Assembly: GCF_010907035.1 (NCBI RefSeq)
Contig: NZ_QUMK01000043.1
Span: 1 to 48,681 of the forward strand
Origin: Rhodopseudomonas sp. BR0M22
Lineage (GTDB): Bacteria; Pseudomonadota; Alphaproteobacteria; Rhizobiales; Xanthobacteraceae
Reading direction: 5' to 3'
DNA: 48,681 nucleotides
Shown here: in pieces, positions 30,338 through 39,241 of the stretch
Layout of the letters: every line of letters begins with the position of its first letter
Numbering within the stretch: position 1 is the first letter of the stretch
Notes under the pieces: generated by a model
Databases searched by the model: none
What the model was told of the DNA's origin: nothing
Seen by the model: the letters and a program-made list of their open reading frames with translations, nothing else
Position numbers and translations under genes: made by a program

Positions 30338-30734
30338 ACACGGCGGGCGGGGCTCGGAGCGCCGAACGCGGAGCCGCCTGTCGCAACGTCATTCGGGGGC
30401 ACGCCGAGAGGCGCGACCCCGAAACGACACGGTGCCTTTCTTCGCCTTTCGCGCTGACTTCGCTCTCAGGATTTCGGCGCCTTCGAACGGCATAAACTCC
30501 TTGTCGTCGGCCTTGGTCGGATCGCGGCTGCCGCGCGCGGCACCGCATGACCGGGGGCGGGGCGGGAACTCACCTTCGGATTGCGCCAGCGTGGGTTCGT
30601 CGCCAGCGCAAAGACCGCGGCCGACCCGAGCAGTAATTTTCCCCTGGAACCGCATCCCTGTGAAGGCAAGCCGGTGTTGTGGCCGCGCAACGTCGCGAGC
30701 CGAGTCGGCTTTGACAGCGGCGGGCGGCAACTCT
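30338..30734. other. 397-bp intergenic region, repeat-derived
   Basis: It contains an imperfect hairpin repeat (30387-30428), then a long stretch with open frames on both strands that are Arg/Pro-rich and have no ribosome sites. I find no supported gene. The composition resembles decayed repeat DNA. The last bases carry the mbfA promoter and the Irr box. Confidence 0.4.
30387..30428. repeat. imperfect REP-like hairpin
   Basis: CGTCATTCGGGGGCACGCC and GGCGCGACCCCGAAACGAC form an imperfect stem around GAGA. It resembles a degenerate form of the CGTCATTCCGGGG repeats at 48185-48562. Confidence 0.5.
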
Positions 30735-30753
30735 ATTTAGAAGCGTTCTAAAT
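30735..30753. promoter_or_regulatory. Irr iron-control element (ICE box) upstream of mbfA
   Basis: ATTTAGAAGCGTTCTAAAT is a perfect palindrome with a 3-nt centre. It matches the ICE consensus TTTAGAA-N3-TTCTAAA bound by the haem-responsive regulator Irr in Rhizobiales. It lies 15-33 nt before the preferred ATG, so Irr binding would block transcription start, as reported for mbfA in Bradyrhizobium and Agrobacterium. Confidence 0.9.
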
Positions 30754-30767
30754 TGATGAGCGGTGCG

Positions 30768-31739
30768 ATGAAGGCGTTTTCCGACCTGACCGAGCGCGAA
30801 ATTCTGGCGCTGGCGATCGCCAGCGAGGAAGAGGACAGCCGGATCTATCTCGCCTTCGCCGAAGACCTCGCCGAGCGCTATCCGGACTCCGCGCGCGTCT
30901 TCACCGAAATGGCGCAGCAGGAGAAGGGCCACCGCCACATGCTGCTGCGGATGTACGAGGACCGGTTCGGCCCCAACCTGCCGCCGATCCGCCGCGAGGA
31001 CGTCAAAGGCTTCATCCGCCGCCGCCCGATCTGGCTGACCCGCAATCTGCCGCTCGACCGTATCCGCAAAGAGGCGGAGACGATGGAGTTCGAGGCGCAG
31101 CGTTTCTACGAGCGCGCCGCCGAACGCGCCACCGACGTCCATATCCGCAAGCTGCTCACCGACCTCGCCGAGTTCGAAAAGCGCCACGAGCAGCGCGCGG
31201 TGCAGCTCACCGACAAGATCCTCACCCCCGACGCCCGCAGCGTCGAAGATCATGCGGCGCGGCGGATGTTCGTGTTGCAATACGTCCAGCCGGGTTTGGC
31301 CGGCCTGATGGACGGCTCGGTGTCGACGCTGGCACCGCTGTTTGCCGCCGCTTTCGCCACCCATCAGAACTGGCCGACCTTCCTGGTGGGGCTCGCCGCC
31401 TCGATCGGCGCCGGCATTTCGATGGGCTTTGCCGAAGCGCTGTCCGACGACGGCTCGATGACCGGCCGCGGCTCGCCGTGGCTGCGCGGCGGCATCTGCG
31501 GACTGATGACCACGCTCGGTGGTCTCGGTCACACTTTGCCGTATCTCGTCCCCGACAGCTGGGCCAACGCGTTCTGGATCGCGACCGGCATCGCCGCCCT
31601 GGTGGTGTTCGTCGAATTGTGGGCGATCGCCTATGTCCGCGCCAAATACATGGACACGCCGTTCCTGCATGCCGTGTTCCAGATCGTGCTCGGCGGCGTC
31701 ATCGTGCTGGCCGTGGGCATTCTGATCGGCGGCGCGTAG
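30768..31739 (+). CDS. mbfA: membrane-bound ferritin / iron exporter MbfA (erythrin-VIT1)
   Basis: The 323-residue protein joins an N-terminal ferritin-like (erythrin) domain, about residues 1-145, to a C-terminal VIT1-type membrane domain of about five helices, 165-323. Iron ligands are visible as Glu-rich helices with two ExxH motifs, EKGH (52-55) and EKRH (137-140). The membrane part contains the VIT hallmark [17 protein letters not shown] and a Gly-rich helix FVLGxAA-like segment. Family members export Fe2+ and protect against iron and peroxide stress. An ICE palindrome directly upstream implies Irr repression in low iron. Starts at TTG 30753 or ATG 30756 are also in frame but overlap the box; ATG 30768 is preferred. 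Confidence 0.92.
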   Translation: MKAFSDLTEREILALAIASEEEDSRIYLAFAEDLAERYPDSARVFTEMAQQEKGHRHMLLRMYEDRFGPNLPPIRREDVKGFIRRRPIWLTRNLPLDRIRKEAETMEFEAQRFYERAAERATDVHIRKLLTDLAEFEKRHEQRAVQLTDKILTPDARSVEDHAARRMFVLQYVQPGLAGLMDGSVSTLAPLFAAAFATHQNWPTFLVGLAASIGAGISMGFAEALSDDGSMTGRGSPWLRGGICGLMTTLGGLGHTLPYLVPDSWANAFWIATGIAALVVFVELWAIAYVRAKYMDTPFLHAVFQIVLGGVIVLAVGILIGGA

Positions 31740-31869
31740 TCGAGTTGCTACCTGCGGTCTTCGACCTAAGTCTTAGTCTGAAACCAGCTTTCCTCGTAGT
31801 CGCACGAGGCGTTTGCTTAAGCAATTCCAAACAGCCGACGATCAGCATGGGGCTCTCCCAGGAGTGCCT

Positions 31870-34062
31870 ATGTCCTTCTCGTTCAAATCCATCCGCAAAA
31901 TTCAGGTCAAGATCGCGCTGGTCGCCGGCCTCTGCCTGACCGGCGCCAGCCTGATCCTGATCGGCTACAGCGTCCTGTCCGCGCAAAGCACGCATCACTA
32001 CGTCGCCGCCGAGGTGATGAAGCTGGTCGATCAGCAGACCAAGGAAAGCCTGCTCAACCGCGCCACCTCCGAAGCCTCCGTGATCAAGGCCGAGCTCGAC
32101 CTTGGGCTCGATTCCGCGCGCAACATGGCGCACGCCTTCGAAGTGCTGGCCGATCCGAACAACGCCGGCACCACCGACGGCAACCGCCGCCTTCAACTCA
32201 ACGCCGTGCTGCGCAATACGCTGGAAAAGAACCCGGCCTTCAACGGCACCTACTCGGCCTGGGAGCCGAATGCGCTCGACGGCAACGACGTCGCCTTCAA
32301 GGGCCGGCAGACGATGGGCTCGGACAGCACCGGCCGCTTCCTTCCCTACTGGACCCGCAGCGCCAGCGGCTCGATCGCGCTGCAGCCGCTGGTCGAATAC
32401 GACAGCCAGGAGCGGCACCCGAACGGTCTGGTGAAAGGCGCCTGGTTCATCAACCCGAAGGCGACCGGCAAGGAGAACATCCTCGGCCCGCTGCCCTACA
32501 TCGTGCAGGGCAAGGCGGTGTTCCTGGCGACGATGTCGGTGCCGATCAAGATCGACGGCAAGTTCGTCGGTGTCGCCGGCGCCGACTACAATCTCGACTT
32601 CGTTCAGAAGCTGGCGCAGCAGAGCAACGGCTCGCTGTTCGGCGGCAAGGGCAAAGTCGTGATCCTCAACGACACCGGCCTGATCGTCGCCAACAGCGCC
32701 AATCCGGAATCGATCGGAAAGAGCGCGGTCAGCGCCGATCCGCGCTGGGCCGAAAGTCAGGCGATCGTCAACGAAGGCAAAGGCAAGGTGCTCGACGATC
32801 CCAAATGGGACAACGTCGAGATCTACGCGCCGATCTCGGTCGGTCGCACCGGCACGCCGTGGTCGGTGCTGATCTCGGTGCCGCGCAACGTCGTGCTGGC
32901 GTCCGCCCACGAGCTCGACTCCGCGCTGAACGATCGCGCCAATTCGGCGATGTTCTGGCAGCTCGGCACCGGAATCCTGGTGGTGGTGATCGCCATCGCG
33001 GTGATCGCCTTCGCGGCCCGCAGCATCGCCCGGCCGATCGGCGATTGCGCGAGTTTCGCCGACGGCATCGCCAAGGGCGACCTCGATCAGAAGCTGGCGA
33101 TCGAACAGGTCGACGAGGTCGGCGTGCTCGCCAACTCGCTGCGCACGATGCAGGGCGAACTCAAGCGCAGCATCGCGCAGCGTGCCGAGGATCAGGCCAG
33201 TGCCGATCAGGCACGGCGCCGCGACATGAACGACATGGCGGACAAGTTCGAATTGGCCGTCGGCAAGATCGTCGAGACGGTGTCGTCCGCCTCCAGCGAG
33301 CTGGAGCTCTCGGCCACCAGGTTGACGACGACGGCGGAGCGGTCGCAGCAACTGACCTCGATGGTCGCCACGGCGTCGGAAGAGGCCTCGTCCAACGTCC
33401 AGTCGGTCGCCACCGCGACCGAAGAGATGTCGGCCTCGGTCAATGAGATCAGTCGTCAGGTGCAGGATTCCTCGCGGATCGCCAACGAGGCGGTGGGGCA
33501 GGCGCAGCGAACCAACGACCGGGTCGGAGAACTCGCCAAGGCCGCGACGCGGATCGGCGACGTGGTCGAACTGATCAACACCATCGCCGGCCAGACCAAC
33601 CTGCTGGCGCTCAACGCGACGATCGAAGCCGCGCGCGCCGGCCAAGCCGGCCGCGGCTTCGCCGTGGTGGCCGCCGAGGTCAAGCAGCTCGCCGAACAGA
33701 CCGCGAAAGCCACCGGCGAGATCAGTGCGCAGATCAGCGGCATCCAGTCGGCCACCGGAGACTCGGTGTCGGCCATCAAGGAGATCACCGACACCATCGG
33801 CCATATCTCCGAGATCGCCGCCTCGATCGCCTCCGCGGTCGAGCAGCAGGGCGCTGCCACCCGCGAGATTTCGCGCAATGTGCAGCAGGCGTCGCGCGGC
33901 ACGAGCCAAGTCACGACCAACATCGCCGACGTCAAGCGCGGCGCTGGCGAGACCGGCACAGCCTCGTCGCAAGTTCTGGCGGCGGCGCAGTCTCTCGCCG
34001 GCGACAGCAATCTGCTTCGACGCGAAGTCGCCCGATTCCTCGATACGATCCGTGCTGCCTGA
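31870..34062 (+). CDS. methyl-accepting chemotaxis protein with double-Cache sensor
   Basis: The 730-residue receptor has TM1 at about residues 12-35 and a large periplasmic dCache_1 region at about 40-355. The membrane-distal pocket shows [20 protein letters not shown] and [13 protein letters not shown], and the segment [26 protein letters not shown] closes it. TM2 is at about 365-390, then HAMP and a signalling domain with the tip [20 protein letters not shown]. dCache receptors of this shape bind amino acids, polyamines or similar solutes; the classical amino-acid motif is not clearly complete, so the ligand is open. AGGAG lies before ATG 31870. No CheR-binding tail. Confidence 0.92.
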   Translation: MSFSFKSIRKIQVKIALVAGLCLTGASLILIGYSVLSAQSTHHYVAAEVMKLVDQQTKESLLNRATSEASVIKAELDLGLDSARNMAHAFEVLADPNNAGTTDGNRRLQLNAVLRNTLEKNPAFNGTYSAWEPNALDGNDVAFKGRQTMGSDSTGRFLPYWTRSASGSIALQPLVEYDSQERHPNGLVKGAWFINPKATGKENILGPLPYIVQGKAVFLATMSVPIKIDGKFVGVAGADYNLDFVQKLAQQSNGSLFGGKGKVVILNDTGLIVANSANPESIGKSAVSADPRWAESQAIVNEGKGKVLDDPKWDNVEIYAPISVGRTGTPWSVLISVPRNVVLASAHELDSALNDRANSAMFWQLGTGILVVVIAIAVIAFAARSIARPIGDCASFADGIAKGDLDQKLAIEQVDEVGVLANSLRTMQGELKRSIAQRAEDQASADQARRRDMNDMADKFELAVGKIVETVSSASSELELSATRLTTTAERSQQLTSMVATASEEASSNVQSVATATEEMSASVNEISRQVQDSSRIANEAVGQAQRTNDRVGELAKAATRIGDVVELINTIAGQTNLLALNATIEAARAGQAGRGFAVVAAEVKQLAEQTAKATGEISAQISGIQSATGDSVSAIKEITDTIGHISEIAASIASAVEQQGAATREISRNVQQASRGTSQVTTNIADVKRGAGETGTASSQVLAAAQSLAGDSNLLRREVARFLDTIRAA

Positions 34063-34093
34063 CGTCGCTGTCGTCCGTAACGGTGACGATCAG

Positions 34094-34123
34094 GGCGCCG
34101 CCGTTTCGCACGACGGCGGCGCC
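34094..34123 (+). terminator. hairpin after the dCache MCP
   Basis: An 11-bp perfect stem GGCGCCGCCGT / ACGGCGGCGCC with an 8-nt loop, followed by TTGGTACTT. It is a plausible terminator with a weak T-run. The rest of 34063-34371 shows no gene; it should hold the promoter of the next receptor. Confidence 0.5.
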
Positions 34124-34371
34124 TTGGTACTTCAAGGCGAGCAAGTACCCCCGCGCCTGGCGTCCTCGTCCCTTGTCACTGAGGACTCTTACGTAGTCCG
34201 CGATTAAAGGAAGTTGATACCCGCGTAGGTAGTGTTGAGTCGCTGCGACTGTTGCGCGGGATCGGAACCCGAGAGGCACGAGCCTTTTCGAAGGGAACTT
34301 GTCCGGTTGCGTTGCGCGCAGTCCGAACGTGAATTTCGCCGCTGATATCGTGAAGCTCCGGGGGGCTTGAA

Positions 34372-36468
34372 ATGAATTTGAAGATCCGTGTCGTGCTGCC
34401 GGTCGTGGTTTCGATCCTGGCGGCGACGGCCGTGACGTTTGCCGGCATCGAGGCGCGCGACGCATTTGTCCGTCGCCAGCAGTCGGAAGCGTTTCTCGCC
34501 GTCAACCAGATCTCCGAATTGTTGCTGACGAGTGCCGGTCGTTGGGCGGTCGAGCGCGGGCTTGCCAATGGGGCGCTGCACGCGCCGGGGCCAGTGGATG
34601 ACAAGCGGCGCGAGGCGATCGTGAAGGCGCGTGCCGCCGGCGACGCGGCGTTCGACGAAGCGTTGACGCTGATGCGTGGCGTGCCGGAGATGAGCGCCGG
34701 CGGCGGGGCGATCGACGCTGCGCAGCGCGCGGTGACGGCCTACAAGGCGCTGCGTGCCCGGATCGACGAGGAGATCGCCAAGCCCGCGGCCGGTCGCGAT
34801 CCGGAACTGGTCCGCACCTCGTTCGCCACGCTCACCGGTACGATCGATGTCGCCGCGACCTCGCTGCGCGAGACCTTGGAAACACTGACCAACGCGCCAT
34901 CGATGACGCTGGGGAAGATGGTTCCGATCCGCCATCTGGTGGCGGTGATGGCGGAAAACGCCGGCCGCGAACGCGGCTATCTCGGCGGGCTGGTCGGCGC
35001 CAAGGCCAAACTGTCACCCGACAACATTCGTGACCTCGCCGGTTTTCGCGGCCAGATCGATCTGGCCTGGCCGGTCGTCACGGCGATGAAGCTGCGTCCC
35101 GACACGGTGGCCGCGGTCAACGCCGCGATCGACGGTGTCGAGTCCGGTTACTTCGGCACCTACGGCAAGATTCGTAACGATGTTCTCGCCGCCGGCGACA
35201 GCGGCGCCTATCCGATCACCGGCCCCGATTACTTCGCCCGCGCCACCGACGGCGTCGAGAGCATTCTCAAGCTCGCCCGCGTGATCGGGCAAACGGCCGA
35301 CGCCGAAGCAGCCGCCGACGTCGCCAGCAGCACCTCGCATCTGATCGTGTGCCTGGCCGCACTCTGCGTCGCCGGAGTCCTGGTGGTGGTGAGTCTGCTG
35401 GTCACCTTCCTGCGCGTGTTGCGGCCGCTGGCTCAACTCGGCGGAGCGCTGCGCAAGCTCGCGCAGGGGCAGCTCGACGTGGCGTTGCCGGGGCTCGATC
35501 GTAAGGACGAGATCGGCGAGATGGCTCAGGCGATCGGCGCCCTCAAGGTCCACGCCGCCGACAAGGCGCGGGAGGAGGCCGAGGCACGGAGGCGCCAGGA
35601 CGAGATTCTCGCCGAGCAGCGCCGTGCCGACATGCACAAGCTCGCCGACGATTTCGAAGGTGCGGTCGGCGAGATCATCGAGACGGTGTCGTCGGCATCG
35701 ACCGAACTCGAAGCCTCGGCCAGCACGTTGAGCCGCCATGCCTCGATGTCGCAGAACCTCACCGTCAGGGTCGCCAGCGCCTCGGAAGAAGCCTCCACCA
35801 ACGTGCAGTCGGTGGCGTCCGCGGCCGAGGAGATGACCGCGTCGGTCGAGGAGATCAGCCGGCAGGTGCAGAGCTCCGCGCAAATCGCCCACGAGGCGGT
35901 CGAACAGGCGGCGCAGACCAATCATCGGGTCGAGGAGTTGTCTCAGGCGGCGACCAAGATCGGCGACGTGATCGAGTTGATCAACGCCATCGCCGGCCAG
36001 ACCAATCTGCTCGCCCTCAATGCCACCATCGAGGCGGCGCGCGCCGGCGAAGCCGGTCGCGGCTTCGCCGTGGTGGCCGCCGAGGTCAAGCAGCTCGCCG
36101 AACAGACCTCGAAGGCGACCGGCGAGATCGGTCAGCAGATCTCCAGCATCCAGGCGGCGACCCGTGAGTCGGTCGATGCCATCAAGGCGATCAGCGGCAC
36201 CATCGAGAAGATGTCGGAGATCGCCTCGACCATCGCCTCGGCGGTGGAAGAGCAGGGCGCGGCGACGCGCGAGATCTCGCGCAACATCCAGCAGGCGGCC
36301 GAAGGTACGCGCGACGTGTCGTCCAACATCGTCGAGGTCGAGCACGGCGCCAGCGGCACCGGCTCCGCCGCCGGCGAGGTGCTGCAAGCCGCGCAATCGC
36401 TCGCCGGAGAGAGCAACCGGCTCAAGGCGGAGGTCGGCAAGTTCCTGCACACGGTACGCGCGGCGTAA
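34372..36468 (+). CDS. methyl-accepting chemotaxis protein with helical (NIT-like) sensor
   Basis: The 698-residue receptor has TM1 at about residues 7-25, then a long all-helical periplasmic region to about 320. Two ERG motifs occur there, [11 protein letters not shown] and [13 protein letters not shown], which resemble the ERG-containing helices of nitrate/nitrite-sensing NIT domains. TM2 follows at about 326-350, then HAMP ([18 protein letters not shown]) and the signalling tip [21 protein letters not shown] nitrate or nitrite ligand is an inference from the motif. It converges with the DMT exporter gene, leaving only 15 bp between stops. Confidence 0.9.
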   Translation: MNLKIRVVLPVVVSILAATAVTFAGIEARDAFVRRQQSEAFLAVNQISELLLTSAGRWAVERGLANGALHAPGPVDDKRREAIVKARAAGDAAFDEALTLMRGVPEMSAGGGAIDAAQRAVTAYKALRARIDEEIAKPAAGRDPELVRTSFATLTGTIDVAATSLRETLETLTNAPSMTLGKMVPIRHLVAVMAENAGRERGYLGGLVGAKAKLSPDNIRDLAGFRGQIDLAWPVVTAMKLRPDTVAAVNAAIDGVESGYFGTYGKIRNDVLAAGDSGAYPITGPDYFARATDGVESILKLARVIGQTADAEAAADVASSTSHLIVCLAALCVAGVLVVVSLLVTFLRVLRPLAQLGGALRKLAQGQLDVALPGLDRKDEIGEMAQAIGALKVHAADKAREEAEARRRQDEILAEQRRADMHKLADDFEGAVGEIIETVSSASTELEASASTLSRHASMSQNLTVRVASASEEASTNVQSVASAAEEMTASVEEISRQVQSSAQIAHEAVEQAAQTNHRVEELSQAATKIGDVIELINAIAGQTNLLALNATIEAARAGEAGRGFAVVAAEVKQLAEQTSKATGEIGQQISSIQAATRESVDAIKAISGTIEKMSEIASTIASAVEEQGAATREISRNIQQAAEGTRDVSSNIVEVEHGASGTGSAAGEVLQAAQSLAGESNRLKAEVGKFLHTVRAA

Positions 36469-36483
36469 CAGCCGCGCGCCGCC

Positions 36484-37437
36484 TCAGCGCCGCGCCGCGA
36501 TGAACACGCCGGCCACCACCATGGCGTAGCCGGCGAGGTGGAACAGCTCGGGCTTCTCGCCGAGCAACACGATCGCCATCACAGAGCCGAACACCGGCAT
36601 CAGGTGCAGGAACGGCGCCGAGCGGTTCGGCCCGATCAGCGCGACGCCGCGGTTGAAGCACAGATACGCCAGCATCGACGGGAAGATCACCACGTAAACG
36701 AGCGTGCCGGCGGTGATCCAGTCGGCGGTCGGCCGCACGCCGCCGGCGTACTCCATAATCGCGAACGGCAGCAGCAACAGCGCTCCGCCGCCGGTGGTGA
36801 CCACGATCAGCGACAGCGGATGCGTCGCCGGCCGCTTCGGCATCAGCGCCGAATACAGCCCGAACGCGCACAGCGCGCTGGCCAGCATCAGGTCACCGCG
36901 GTTGAGCTCGATTGCCGCCAATGCGGCGAAATCGCCGCGCAGGATGATGGTCAAGACGCCGAGCAGCGACAGCGCGATGCCGATCGTCTGCATCCAGGAC
37001 AGCCGGACACCGAACAGCAGCAGCGACCACAGCGCGACGAACAGCGGCCCGGACGATTGCATCAGCAGCGCGTTGAGCGCCTGGGTATATTGCAGCCCCC
37101 AGTACGACAGCGCATTGTTGATCGCGAAGCCGGTGGCCGACAGCGCGATCATCAGTTTCCAGTGTACGAACAGCTTGCGCCAGTCGTGCCGCAGATGCGG
37201 CCAGGCGAACGGCAGCAGTAACAGCATCGCGCCGATCCAGCGCGCGCAGGACAGCGTCACCGGCGGCACATGGCCGGCGACGGCGCGGCCGAGCACGATG
37301 TTGCCGGCCCAGAACAGCGAGGTCAGGCTGAGCAGCAGATAGGGCTGGTTGGCGAGCCAGCCGAACATGGAGCGGAACCGGGCGATCAAACGGGGGCCGA
37401 AGCAAGAGAGCAAGACGATCTTGGTGCCCGAATTCAT
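36484..37437 (-). CDS. DMT-family (EamA) exporter, copy 1
   Basis: The 317-residue inner-membrane protein has ten predicted helices in two EamA repeats. The first begins QPYLLLSLTSLFWAGNIVLGRAVAGH and the second ELNRGDLMLASALCAFGLYSAL, with the closing motif GPNRSAPFLHLMPVFGSVMAIVLLGE. EamA exporters move metabolites such as amino acids; the substrate is unknown. A start at Met24 (37368) would give the length of copy 2 (39242-40174), with which it shares most blocks, so the first 23 residues may be untranslated. It is divergent from the DUF1330 gene. Confidence 0.87.
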   Translation of the reverse strand: MNSGTKIVLLSCFGPRLIARFRSMFGWLANQPYLLLSLTSLFWAGNIVLGRAVAGHVPPVTLSCARWIGAMLLLLPFAWPHLRHDWRKLFVHWKLMIALSATGFAINNALSYWGLQYTQALNALLMQSSGPLFVALWSLLLFGVRLSWMQTIGIALSLLGVLTIILRGDFAALAAIELNRGDLMLASALCAFGLYSALMPKRPATHPLSLIVVTTGGGALLLLPFAIMEYAGGVRPTADWITAGTLVYVVIFPSMLAYLCFNRGVALIGPNRSAPFLHLMPVFGSVMAIVLLGEKPELFHLAGYAMVVAGVFIAARR

Positions 37438-37618
37438 CCCGCCGCAAAAGAGGCGCGCGGCGGATTGCTGGCATGCGCGGCCGGCTCGGCCGCCGCGCGG
37501 GTTCCATCATGCGGCGCCGCGCCGAGACGGTGCGGCGCGGTCCACGGCCGCAAAAGAATCGGCTACCACGGCGCGGGCGATCCGCGCATCTTGTGCCGGA
37601 ACGTCGAATGGGGCGCAC

Positions 37619-38032
37619 ATGAGCATCGACGAGTTGAACATCAAAGGCCTGACCGAACTGGAGCGCGACGATCCGGGGCCGGTGGTGATGGTGAATCTGA
37701 TCAGGTTCAGCGAACAGGCCGGCGACGGCGACGGCACCGGTTGGGACGCTTACTTGCGCTACAGTTCGCAGAAGGTGGCGCTGGTGAAGAGCTGCGGCGG
37801 GCTCCTGTTGTGGAGCGGCAATGCCAAGGCGGTGGCGTTCGGCAACGCCGATCACGGACGCTGGGACTACGTCTCGCTGGTCTACTACCCGTCGGTCGAA
37901 GCATTCCTGGGAATGATGCAGTCGCCGGAATATCTCTCGCAGTGCGAGCCGCACCGGCGCAACGCCTGCGCCGAGCACCTGATCCTCTGCACCCGCGAAG
38001 CCTTCAGCAAGTTCCACATCCCCACCAAGTGA
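37619..38032 (+). CDS. DUF1330 family protein
   Basis: The 137-residue cytosolic protein resembles the dimeric alpha/beta-barrel DUF1330 group: PGPVVMVNLIRFSEQ near residue 20, AYLRYSSQKVALVKSCGG, and the SVEAFLGMMQSPEYL region where other members show a conserved SPEY-like block. Members are small ferredoxin-like-fold proteins, often called polyketide cyclase- or antibiotic-monooxygenase-like, with no proven reaction. It reads away from DMT copy 1; the 181-bp gap holds both promoters. Confidence 0.75.
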   Translation: MSIDELNIKGLTELERDDPGPVVMVNLIRFSEQAGDGDGTGWDAYLRYSSQKVALVKSCGGLLLWSGNAKAVAFGNADHGRWDYVSLVYYPSVEAFLGMMQSPEYLSQCEPHRRNACAEHLILCTREAFSKFHIPTK

Positions 38033-38215
38033 CCGCGGCGCCAACGATCCCTGCTCGGTTCAATCTCCACGACGCGCATATCGAAAGCGTTACGTCGACG
38101 GGCTTGCTGCGATGGCGAAAGCGGCAGAGATCCTGGCACCAGTTTTCGTCCGGCCAGCCCAGAGTGCTTCATCGATTGATCAAAGCGGACTTAGCCTTTC
38201 CAAGCGCACTCAAGT

Positions 38216-38321
38216 CCTCATCCTGAGGAGCCCGGCAAAGCCGGACGTCTCGAAGGATGAGGAGCTGCAGGGCTTGCGGCGCATGGTTCGAGACGGCGCT
38301 TCGCGCCTCCTCACCATGAGG
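38216..38321. repeat. dispersed palindromic repeat (CCTCAtcctgagg type)
   Basis: Nested inverted repeats: CCTCATCCTGAGG at the left end, CCTCACCATGAGG at the right end, with CCCGGCAAAGCCGG and GGCGCTTCGCGCC-type hairpins between and CGTCTCGAA / TTCGAGACG linking arms. This is a widespread Rhizobiales intergenic element. It fills most of the 366 bp between the DUF1330 gene and the unknown membrane-protein pair; the rest shows no gene. Confidence 0.85.
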
Positions 38322-38398
38322 TTCTGTCAGTTGCGACCCGTTAGACAGTGCGGTTTTAATTCCATCAAAAACAGAATCACTCCAGCAAGGCAGTGGTG

Positions 38399-38899
38399 TC
38401 ATGGCCGTGCCTGCGTTCTTGACGCGCCTTCCTCCGCCGACTGGTCTTCGGACTCTGCCCGGGCTGCCGAAGCCTCGCTCGCCGCAATGATGCTCTCGTA
38501 CTTGCTCAGACGACGTTCCAAGTCTCGCAGCTGCAGTTCGTCAGCGGCTTGAGCCGACAGAAGAGCCGCTTGCAAGGCTACCTCCGCCTTTAGGACATCG
38601 CTGTCTGTCGTTTCAGACAACGCCTTGGAAATGCTCGCGAGAGCGTCGGCCGTGAGTGGTGAGACCGCTGAAGCGGGACTGGGGCTGGCGAGCCCGGTCG
38701 TTTCAACTCCGAAGTCAGCTCGCACGCGTGACGGCACCCGGCGGAGCGTGGCGTTGAAATCAGCTTCATTTCCTGCCCCAGCAACGGCCTTCCTTGCCAG
38801 ACCGCGCCTGACGAGCAATTTGGCGCCGATAATTCCGAGGGCGACAATTGTCAAAGGCACCGCGACAGCGGAGCTAAGAACGACGGCTTCAGGACTCAT
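38399..38899 (-). CDS. hypothetical membrane-anchored coiled-coil protein
   Basis: The 166-residue product has one N-terminal membrane helix (VVLSSAVAVPLTIVALGIIGAKLLV, about residues 6-30), a basic stretch (RRGLARKAVAG), a Ser/Pro/Ala-rich linker to about residue 95, then a long charged helix (DELQLRDLERRLSKYESIIAAS) likely to form a coiled coil. Most of it should be cytosolic. Its start ATGAGTCCTGA overlaps the stop of the upstream gene by 11 nt, so the two are translationally coupled. Lower GC and more TCA/AGA-type codons than neighbours suggest acquisition. No family recognised. Confidence 0.7.
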   Translation of the reverse strand: MSPEAVVLSSAVAVPLTIVALGIIGAKLLVRRGLARKAVAGAGNEADFNATLRRVPSRVRADFGVETTGLASPSPASAVSPLTADALASISKALSETTDSDVLKAEVALQAALLSAQAADELQLRDLERRLSKYESIIAASEASAARAESEDQSAEEGASRTQARP

Positions 38900-39134
38900 C
38901 GAATTTCTCCAGCTCGAGGAGAACGTACTGCCCCGCTAAATGTAGGATCACGGCCATGCAAACGCAAATGACCGGGAGGCTCCAGAGCATTGTCATGCTC
39001 TTGGCAAACTTATCGTAATCGTAGATCAAGCCGACGATTGGGCCGATGACTCCCGTCGCGACCCAGGCCACCGCGATGTTGTTGAAGAAAGTCGCGAGAA
39101 GCTTGAGACCCTCGGTAGGGCTGTTCGTCGCCAT
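38889..39134 (-). CDS. hypothetical two-helix membrane protein
   Basis: The 81-residue product has two hydrophobic helices (about residues 17-38, NNIAVAWVATGVIGPIVGLIY, and 49-72, MLWSLPVICVCMAVILHLAGQY) joined by a short DYDKFAKSM loop. It has no signal peptide. AGGA lies 5 nt before ATG 39134. It is the first gene of a coupled pair with the coiled-coil protein. GGAACTTTGTTCC (39174-39186) is a palindrome in its upstream region. Small-membrane-protein pairs can be envelope or defence factors, but nothing here proves that. No family recognised. Confidence 0.7.
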   Translation of the reverse strand: MATNSPTEGLKLLATFFNNIAVAWVATGVIGPIVGLIYDYDKFAKSMTMLWSLPVICVCMAVILHLAGQYVLLELEKFDES

Positions 39135-39241
39135 CGATCCTCGCCCTTCTCCTCAAAGGCTCGGCCTATAGCACGGAACAAAGTTCCACCGTAGGTAGGA
39201 TCGTCTCTCCCGGGCTCTATTGCGGTCCGTCGAAACGCCGT

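Noticed and set aside
31699-33972. 757-codon antisense frame over the double-Cache MCP
   Set aside because: Composition is the mirror of the real gene in a GC-rich genome; no protein motifs.
31870-34062. Assigning the dCache receptor as an amino-acid sensor
   Set aside because: Parts of the pocket look similar, but I could not see the complete R-x-W...Y...D amino-acid motif, so the ligand is left open.
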